Below, in pieces: positions 56,679-64,000 of a stretch of DNA of 64,000 nucleotides; the stretch's first letter is position 1; each line of letters opens with the position of its first letter. Origin of the DNA: Galaxea fascicularis (taxonomy: Eukaryota > Cnidaria > Anthozoa > Scleractinia > Euphylliidae); NCBI GenBank assembly GCA_948470475.1, contig OX419336.1, positions 37,873,512 through 37,937,511 on the forward strand, written 5' to 3'. Below the pieces are notes generated by a model. The model did no database searches. It was not told the origin of the DNA and worked only from the letters and a program-made list of their open reading frames with translations. Made by a program: the position numbers and the translations under genes.

Positions 56679-57557
56679 TCAAAGCTCAGTCGTACATAAA
56701 TCAGTTACCATAAGCTCTGTTCTTCTAAGCACGGGTTCCGTGCAGCGTCTTACCAAGCTGAAACTTGCACTCCGGGAGGGTTGTTTGCAACTCAATAACT
56801 GTTTATTGGGGTGATAAATGGTGGTATGATCTGTTGAGCTCTTCTCGCATACCTCTGAAATAGAGACGAGTCGGTCGCTTTGCGGGCTTTGTGATAAATT
56901 TTGCTCGGGTTTTGTGCACAACGAAGCTCTTTGTGGCTCACTGACAGGTTTTCCCTCGCTACTGAACACTTGTTGAATCTGTATGTTGGACAACGCAACG
57001 GTGCATCGTTCGAAAGCGTTTTCCTGTGCACGCGGATGTCTTGGTCTCGGAGCAACATTGAACGAGTGTGACCGTGATGCCGGTTTATGTCCAGGGCTTC
57101 TGGCATCTCTCTGGGATTTCGATTGCGATGAAAACACACTTAACGCACGTAAAACCAGGCTGGCGACGGTTTCGTTTTCGTAACGTATGGCAGCCCTTTC
57201 ATAAAAGTTTTTCGTGCTATTAAAGGTATGATAGTTTGGTTGTGGTGATTCGATCTTTGTCAAATACGCGACCACAGTTTCTCGCCATATGACCGCTTGA
57301 GTCTTTATGGAAGTGAGGCAGATCTCAATTCGCTGACCAAGGCTGTCGGTATTGTACACTAAAGCGATCACCCCTTTGCCAACGGTATTCCATTTCTCTT
57401 TAAATGATCTCCGGAGGATGCTCTTACTTTTGTTCAACACGGAAACTTCAGCCAAGCACGGAGCAATGACTACCTTGTGTCGTGCAGTGAGCGTCTTCAA
57501 CAACGACTCTCTGACTCGCTGGACGTCATCCTCGGTTAAAACCATCGCAGGCTTCAT
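56679..57557 (-). CDS. Intronless protein with WH1(EVH1)-like PH-fold domain
   Basis: The start is the ATG at 57557; an in-frame TAA lies just upstream, so the 292-residue frame looks complete. Residues about 20-145 read as a WH1/EVH1-type domain: W56 in KEKWNTVGKGVIALVY, a strand with IWRE (90-93), PNYHTF (107-112) and AAIRYENETVASLVL (122 on). These match the order W...GV..LV, LLWE, FHTF and LNF..EEEA in WASP-family WH1 domains. The C-terminal half is serine-, arginine- and glutamine-rich and looks disordered (SRSHSFNVAPRPRHPR). WH1 domains bind proline-rich partners and often regulate actin. The assignment is by pattern only; a PTB or RanBD-type PH fold is possible. The nearest gene, 5 kb away and divergent, has the same domain plan. 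Confidence 0.6.
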   Translation of the reverse strand: MKPAMVLTEDDVQRVRESLLKTLTARHKVVIAPCLAEVSVLNKSKSILRRSFKEKWNTVGKGVIALVYNTDSLGQRIEICLTSIKTQAVIWRETVVAYLTKIESPQPNYHTFNSTKNFYERAAIRYENETVASLVLRALSVFSSQSKSQRDARSPGHKPASRSHSFNVAPRPRHPRAQENAFERCTVALSNIQIQQVFSSEGKPVSEPQRASLCTKPEQNLSQSPQSDRLVSISEVCEKSSTDHTTIYHPNKQLLSCKQPSRSASFSLVRRCTEPVLRRTELMVTDLCTTEL

Positions 57558-59686
57558 TGGAAATCGGCTTACTCCACCAACAAAGATCTCAAGTAAATCG
57601 GGGGTCACTTAGCGCTAAACGATGACGAAGTGTTGTGCCAAACAAACAGCATTGAAAACAAACTACTTCTCTTCAGCTCCGACTAAACTTGTGGTTACCG
57701 GGTTGTGGGTCGACGTGACAAAATCGAAGGAAATTATTCTTATTTGAGCGGCTTTAGTTCATTTCCGCTTGGATGAGAAAATTATCTCGAAAATCAAGGC
57801 GTGGGAGTAAACACAAAATATGACTTGTATTTAGATGACTGCAGCACTAAATCCTTGTTTGCTCGTGGATTGCAATATAAAGCTTTTACCAATGAGAGCT
57901 AAGTTTTTATCTTCCGTTGGGAAGAACCTGGTGACTATTTGATAATTAACTCGGTCCAACTCTCGTAAAATATTTACCTCACGAAAGTCGTAAATCAAGG
58001 GTCATTTATGGTTAAAACCAAGCTGATTATTTGCCCTGTGGCTGTACTGGGCTGCTTTTTATTCAAATTTGTATAAACAATATTATTCGCAAGGCTCATC
58101 AGTCATGCAATTCATTGAGCAGAGTCAACAACGGATGTAGCTAGCGTCAAATCCATTAAACTGGCTGGGGCACGTCAAAAGCCTTTACCATTGTTGTTTG
58201 AAGTGAGCTGATACATTTTAGCAAGCAATATCAAATTGGATATTAAAACTTATCGTTACCCTTTTGTCTGACAAGAACTGGTGATTATAGTTGCATAAAT
58301 TACAATTCTATTTGAATACTGAAGCATGCTGCATGCATGTTGGTAGCGTCAGTATCTCCGTTTCTTGTCACACAGGATTTTCTTTTTTTTTTTAATCGTG
58401 AGCCAGTAGTACTTGTTCTTTTGTATAAATTGTTTTAAAGCTGACTGACAGCTAGGACGGTGACTGTTGCCCTAGCGGATCTTTGGGGTATCCAAGCCGT
58501 ATTAATTCAGAAATGCGAGTAGGGCATCAACAAGGAAATCTATGTATTGAGAGTTGCATATTTTTACACAGGCCCGGACACGTATTGCGCATGCAAATTA
58601 TGCAAACCGCATTGCATAGAGCGCAACGCGACCGCATAATGGAGACGCGATGCATGGCCTGCGATCGGCGGTGCCCGTTGGAAGGCGCACAATGCACGAG
58701 GCACAGGTGTGTGATCGGTCCTGGGCGGATGCTGTACGATGCACAAGGGAACAATGAATAAAAGCTTCAAACCAGATTGACGAAACTGGGAGGCACGCAA
58801 TGTGAAACTTAGCCACCTCCCCACTTTACCGGCTCTTTATAAAGGAACGGGACTGATCATGTCACTATGCAACAAGAACTGCAGCAAATGGAACCGGTTC
58901 TGTCATAAGCTGCATTCCTTGTCACCTATGTGCGAGTGGCTGTAAGCTGTGAGTCCTCGACGGTGAGGATGCAAAGAATACCAAGCAGCAATATCAAACA
59001 GTCAAATTAGTTATGGGCTCTCGTAATAAAAACAAGAAAGGAGAGGCACCGGAATTCTTCGCCGACTAATCGATCAATATATCCGTCTATCAGTCGGGCA
59101 ACCTGCAGCCAGGGGTCAGGCAAAATTGAAAAACACTGGCCGCTGATACGATCAGGTATCAATCCAAAGAAATCAGCGAAAGATAGGGTGCACCGTTATC
59201 TGCTCCCAATTCCTATCGGTTTCTGTTGCCCTTGGGGGAAGGGTACTGCTTAAATGAGGTAGTCTGCCAGCCAGCCCTCCTAAAATAAATCAGAGATCGT
59301 TAATTATGAACTTTTAAGCACAACCTGAGCTCAGATGTTTCTGTGACGTGATTCATATGCACGGATAAAGACTGGACTGGTAGAATTAGATTCTTGGTTG
59401 CGATATACGGTTGAACGTGTTACAACGCAGCTCGCTCATTCAGTTTGGAAATGAAGTGTAGGTTGCTCACTGGTCTGAAATTCTTTAGGACAGGTGGAAA
59501 GTTATGACACCTTCAGTCAGTTACCCGAGAAGGGTCATCATACTCCAGAATACTTCTCCAGGCAGACAAAGGGAAACCGGCCCGATTGAAGAGAGTTGCT
59601 AGTAAATAAATGAAATAGTAACATAATATTCTGGTCAGTTTCCTTTATCCTCTGGGGAAGGGTACACCGCCCAGCTAGCTCAGGCA

Positions 59687-59880
59687 ATAGACCTCTTTAG
59701 CTTGTTTATTTTGTTTTCCCAATGTAGGTCACGTGATGTTACCTTGGAGAGCTGTTTCTTTGAATTTTCGTCTTATCGGCTCGTGCATATAATTTATGAA
59801 AATACAAAAGGCAATTCCCTTTAGGAACATCACATGACCTACATTGGGAAAACAAAATATACAAGCTAATGAGGTCTATT
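59687..59880. mobile_element. Palindromic MITE (TAGACCTC ends)
   Basis: TAGACCTCTTTAGCTTGT pairs with ACAAGCTAATGAGGTCTA, and TTTTGTTTTCCCAATGTAGG pairs with CCTACATTGGGAAAACAAAA. Both arms carry a GGTCACGTGATG/CATCACATGACC box. It is noncoding. Confidence 0.75.
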
Positions 59881-60154
59881 AATAGATATGTTTGCGTAGG
59901 TTTCAGAATTGAGTCGAAAGTAAATTGCTCGGTGATTAGGGGCCGCCCTGATTTAACTCTTGAGGTGGGGGGGGGGGGGAGAATTTGAAAAAAATTTCCT
60001 GCAAGCGCTTGTTGGAAGAAAAAAATTGCATGCAGCACTGCTGCAAACAAGAAAAAAATGTTGCAAAGCTATTTCATCATTCCTTGGGGGCCGTTACAAA
60101 ATCTCAGCAAAACTGCAACCATTCCGGATGATCTACAAGCTAGCGAGCCAATCT

Positions 60155-60450
60155 GGTTAGCTCATTAAAATAATATATTGATTGGCCTAAATATCACTCT
60201 GGTTAGCCTAAACGTCACACCGGTTGGCCTACAGTTAGCTTAGGTAGCTTGCGGTTTGCCCTTATAATGGGATAAGGAATTTCTTGCTTGCTCGGTTCAC
60301 ATGGCTCCAAATCATAGGAGTCATGCAAGCCATTACGGTTAGCCTAAATTACACATTGGCCGGCCTAGTTGGCACTGCAGTTAGCCTACAGTTCCTTAGG
60401 TAGCTTGCGTTGGGATCAGGGATTTCTGGCTTGCTGGCTCGCACTGTATC
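60155..60450. repeat. Degenerate ~170-bp tandem duplication
   Basis: Two successive segments share GGTTAGCCTAAA, GTTAGCCTACAGTT or similar, TTAGGTAGCTTGCG, GGGATTTCTGGCTTGCT-like and TGGCTC.CA.TG stretches in the same order. This is an old head-to-tail duplication of unknown origin. Confidence 0.55.
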
Positions 60451-62691
60451 CAAACTCGTTAGCGTATCACAAGCAGTAATGGAGGTAAGTTTTTCTATTT
60501 GAAGAATCAAATTTTATCAGACAAAGAAAAATAATTTGTTCATTTTTAATCTTTTCATCAACTGAAGCATTTTCATGTAATTACTTTCTATTGAAATATA
60601 AGGTTTTTACAATGTCCTATGTAATATAAGACAATGTATAACAAATTTGTTTTGGAGATTTCAGTCCACTTTTAAATTGTAACTAATGATTCTAGCAGTA
60701 ATTACCATGCTATGAGCATTTCTGAACTGCTTTTTGCTATTTTGAGCTATTTTTTTTAATTAAGAAGCTATCTACCTGCGGAGCATCACTTTATAACATA
60801 AGAATATTGTCATTAGGTAATATTAAATCATTCTAAAGAATGACATTCCGTAAACATGTAGCTATACAAGAATGATTTTGTATAGCTTACAACATTTCAT
60901 TACAACAATAACCACAATGTAAATGTAAATACATTCTGTAAATGTAAACACGACACTTTTTTGAGGAAAAAAAAATCCTGCAGAGAAATGGGGAAAGACA
61001 TGCCGACACTGAACTCAGGCCTGACTCGACTAAAAACAGTATGGAAATGCGTGTTATGAATATTAATATTGAAGGTTCAGGTCGGAGGCACATAAGGTCT
61101 GAAAACGGTACCAAAAGGGACTTGTCTAAATACTCCAGCCCTGGCCATGGCTGAAAAAAATAATATTCTGTTCGAAAACTTGGGAGGAAAAACACCGTTA
61201 GTTAAGTTTTGTTTGTCATGAAAACGCACGATTATATTGCGGTTAGTTTGAGGTGAAGTACACTCCCGTGTTTTTCTCAGGGACGGACTATTGGAAATCG
61301 ATGGGGGAAGGGTGGCGGGGTTTACAGCTTTTTACGCCATTGCTTATGCAGGATATTCACTTTGCAGGCGCATAATTTTTCTCTTTGCCTTCTTGTTTGT
61401 ACGATCCTTTCTCCTTGCATGGTTTTGTTTGTTACACCCCACCCCCCCCCTCTCCTCTTCCCACATCCCATCACTTTTCTAATGGTGCGACCCTTAGACA
61501 CACAAACCCTCCTTCCACCCACTGGGGCTACCCTGGAGTAAGTTTTAAAGGAAATGACATAGCGGAGGTGGACATACCGGTAAATAATTATTTGCAATGG
61601 CGGATATATCAATGGGATTTACTACTGATCAGTAAAACCTGTGTTTCCGCTAGCATCAATTTTTCGTCAGCACACACAGAATGCCCTGAGGAACCGACTC
61701 AAAGGATCTGATTATTGAAAAGTCAGACATATTTGCGGTTAAATTTAGAAATGATCAACAATTCCTCTAATGCTTTGTAGTTTTTCTTTTCTGACCAAGA
61801 CAACCCTTTTTTTCGTCAATCATCGTGGTATAGACAGATTAAGCCCGGTAATCTCTATGTGGATAATAATTCCGTGATTAGTCAGTGTCTTTTTTAGCAT
61901 AACAATGCTAATAGAGAATATTAAAAACTAATTTATACACAACACAATAACAAGTCCATACATAAGCATTTTAAACTATCTTAATAGGCTTCACCCAGGG
62001 GGTATTTGTGCCTGCATTACAAGTGAAGTGGACGGAAAATGATCATAAAAGACATCGAAAGTAACAATAAAGTATTCTTTACTGGATACTTAACGAGTAT
62101 CCATAGGAAAATTAATTTGTTTTCGCGCATTGCCCCCACTGACCGTGTGTATCTCAGAAACAGATGCGGGCTGTTTATTTCAGCTCATGAAAATATGCTT
62201 ACCACTATAGTTCAGGAGTAATTTCTTGAAATTTATCTGACGTATTGATTTCCTTTTATTTGTGCCTGAAATCAGTGCTTAGACGGTTGTTGTCAGAACC
62301 AAGGCACAAACAGACTCCAAACAAGCCTGGATCGGAATTGTTGGACTGTACACCGGAAGTAACCCCACCCAGGTCACGCATCATGTCATCCGTCAAAATA
62401 AATGATCTGACGTCACGTGGCTGAATCTTGACAATTAAACGATGCATTTGGTTGGAGCCTTGTGATCAAGTACGACGAGGTACGAAGATACGGAAAGTTC
62501 TTAAGTGAAATTATTCTCTCTGAATAACAACCGGCGTTACAGCAATAGGATTGGAGAGATTCTAATGGTTCAAATTGATCTTTATGGGAGTTAAGTTTCT
62601 TCTTGAAGTAAACAGAGGCTGCTTTAATTTGTAACCTCCGGTGGTCACGTCTGATGCGAATTTTGCTGGTTTTTTAAAATCAGAGCTGACT

Positions 62692-63420
62692 ATGTCAATG
62701 AGAACGACGCTTAGTGACGAAGCCTTGAGCGAGCGATTAACAGAGAAGGATATTTTCAAGATCAGGCTATCGTTATCTTGTTTATCAAACCGCGTTGTGG
62801 TGTGTGGATCGACAGCGAGTTTGTACCTCTGGCAACCGCCGAGTGCAGAATCTCCTTCGAACCAGTGGGCTCTCTCTCGTAGCGGAGTGCCAGTCTTGGT
62901 GGTTAGCACAGGAGATTCTGGAGCAAGGAATCCTAAAGGAGTGTATTTGAGTTTAGTGGAGAGAGACAGTGGGTTTGCGACATGGAAAGAGACACTTACG
63001 TCCAGTTCGAATTACACGGAACAACAAAAGAACTTTCATACGTTGATGCTGTCAAACGGAGACGGGACAATGGCGGGCCTTCGCTTTAATTGCGAAGATG
63101 CTGCGAATGTTTTCTTAAAAGACGTTGAAGCTGCAGTGCAGGAGGTTTTAAGTTCCTCATCAGCGCCAGAATTAAATAAACTTCAACCTACCGTTAGTAA
63201 AGAACGGTTCAAAAAGTTTCGTAAACTAAAGAAAGTCGAAATTTCCACGCCATGTTTGTTCAGTCATGTCACAAGCATCACTGCTGCCACGCAAATTGGC
63301 GGTGAAACAGGAAAAACTCAACAGAAGAAAGAAAAAGACAACACGAAAGCTTTAAATGGGGAACTTAGCAGACCCGCTCACATAAGAAGAGCGTTTAGCA
63401 TGTCCAAGGCGCGAAAGTAG
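62692..63420 (+). CDS. Intronless WASP-like protein: WH1-type domain plus CRIB-like motif, no VCA
   Basis: The start is the ATG at 62692 (in-frame TAA upstream at 62632); the frame encodes 242 residues. Residues about 23-153 resemble the WASP-family WH1 domain: CLSNRVVVCGSTASLYLW, W59, GVPVLVV (65-71), ATWKETL (96 on), NFHTL (114-118) and AGLRFNCEDAANVFLKDV (128 on). A basic stretch (FKKFRKLKK, about 173-181) then leads into ISTPCLFSHV (184-193), which fits the CRIB consensus I-S-x-P-x(2-4)-F-x-H. In N-WASP the same order, basic region then IGTPSNFQHIGHVG, binds PIP2 and Cdc42/Rac. No proline-rich region and no actin/Arp2/3-binding VCA end are present, so it could act as a Rho-GTPase-binding adaptor or WASP competitor. 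AATAAA occurs at 63832-63837. Confidence 0.65.
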   Translation: MSMRTTLSDEALSERLTEKDIFKIRLSLSCLSNRVVVCGSTASLYLWQPPSAESPSNQWALSRSGVPVLVVSTGDSGARNPKGVYLSLVERDSGFATWKETLTSSSNYTEQQKNFHTLMLSNGDGTMAGLRFNCEDAANVFLKDVEAAVQEVLSSSSAPELNKLQPTVSKERFKKFRKLKKVEISTPCLFSHVTSITAATQIGGETGKTQQKKEKDNTKALNGELSRPAHIRRAFSMSKARK

Positions 63421-64000
63421 GACTCCCATCAATGGCATTTTGATCGCGATTTTTTAGCGATATATACGCGATTTTTGCTGAAAACATTTTGAAATCCTAC
63501 CTTTACAGGTAGCTGTTGGAACGGAAGCAATAGGTTTCGCTATCGCAATTTCGTAATGTTGGAATACCCCAGTTTATACAGATCTATATATAGACATAAA
63601 CATTTCATTTAAACATCATTTCCACTCTTCGTGTATCCGTTCTCTTGCAAACAATTCCTCAATAACTTTGATTCACTTTGTTTTCTTTTTAGTAGATTCG
63701 TGTATCACGGATTGAAATAAGCTTAGCTTATAAATAAATAATTTTGAACGCCTGTAACTAAAGTATAGAGTGTCGTTGTTTGGGAGCTTTGTTGGTGAAG
63801 TTTGTTGTGGTTTCCGTGAGTGTGAAGGTTCAATAAATTATTGGTTTTGTAGGAGAATTTCCTTAGCTAGGACGATGTTTTTCTTTTCAATAATCCTGGA
63901 TGGATGTTTTCCTTATCTCTGATCGAATGACCTTAGCAAAAATTTGCACCATAAATGGCATTAAACGTCTTAAATTTATGGGGAATGCTTCTACTTTATA
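63421..64000. other. 3' flank of the WH1-CRIB gene
   Basis: This stretch includes the 3' UTR with AATAAA at 63832-63837. I see nothing else before the window ends. Confidence 0.6.

Larger units (their letters stand above)
57558..62691. other. Spacer between the two divergent WH1-like genes
   Basis: I recognise no gene in these 5 kb. They contain a foldback MITE (59687-59880), a degenerate tandem duplication (60155-60450), G- and C-runs near 59966 and 61440, and a GC-richer patch at 58560-58760 dense in GCATGCA/TGCAATGC-like words. Both gene starts point away from this interval, so it includes both promoters. Confidence 0.55.

Noticed and set aside
58483..58824. Overlapping open frames on both strands in a GC-richer patch
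   Set aside because: Most start without ATG, run on both strands at once, and reflect local GCATGC-like composition rather than coding sequence.

Overview
This is a eukaryotic genomic window: spliced genes with GT/AG introns, AT-rich intergenic DNA, many short palindromic DNA transposons, tRNA-derived SINEs and one LINE fragment. Gene content, intron sizes and repeat style suggest a cnidarian, most likely an anthozoan such as a stony coral. The species is inferred; no ribosomal or mitochondrial marker is present.

Layout. (1) 1079-6446 (+): the last six exons of the V-type H+-ATPase subunit E gene; its 5' exons lie left of the window. (2) 13388-8075 (-): a nine-exon mitochondrial glutamate carrier (SLC25A18/A22 type) with an uncertain first exon. 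(3) about 13.4-24.1 kb: intergenic DNA rich in MITEs and SINEs. (4) 33829-24113 (-): a four-exon Bcl-2-fold gene with a BH3 motif and no membrane anchor, best explained as BID. (5) 36002-43962 (+): a three-exon Bcl-rambo gene (BCL2L13), head to head with the BID-like gene. (6) 47855-49504 (+): an intronless RING/coiled-coil/NHL protein. (7) 52.1-52.8 kb: a dead LINE reverse transcriptase fragment. (8) Two intronless genes with WH1(EVH1)-like domains, 57557-56679 (-) and 62692-63420 (+); the second also carries a CRIB-like motif.

The main result comes from combining the first four genes. In human 22q11.21 the genes SLC25A18, ATP6V1E1, BCL2L13 and BID are neighbours. The same four families occur here within about 43 kb, with changed order and orientation. 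This looks like ancient conserved microsynteny, and it supports calling the divergent Bcl-2-like gene a true BID orthologue, a gene I know mainly from vertebrates. Three of the four products act at or in mitochondria.

Introns and spacers hold many non-autonomous elements whose target-site duplications can be read directly: TTA/TAA (PIF/Harbinger type), TTAA (piggyBac/Kolobok type) and TA (mariner/pogo type). Two copies of one 288-bp Harbinger-type element lie 32 kb apart.
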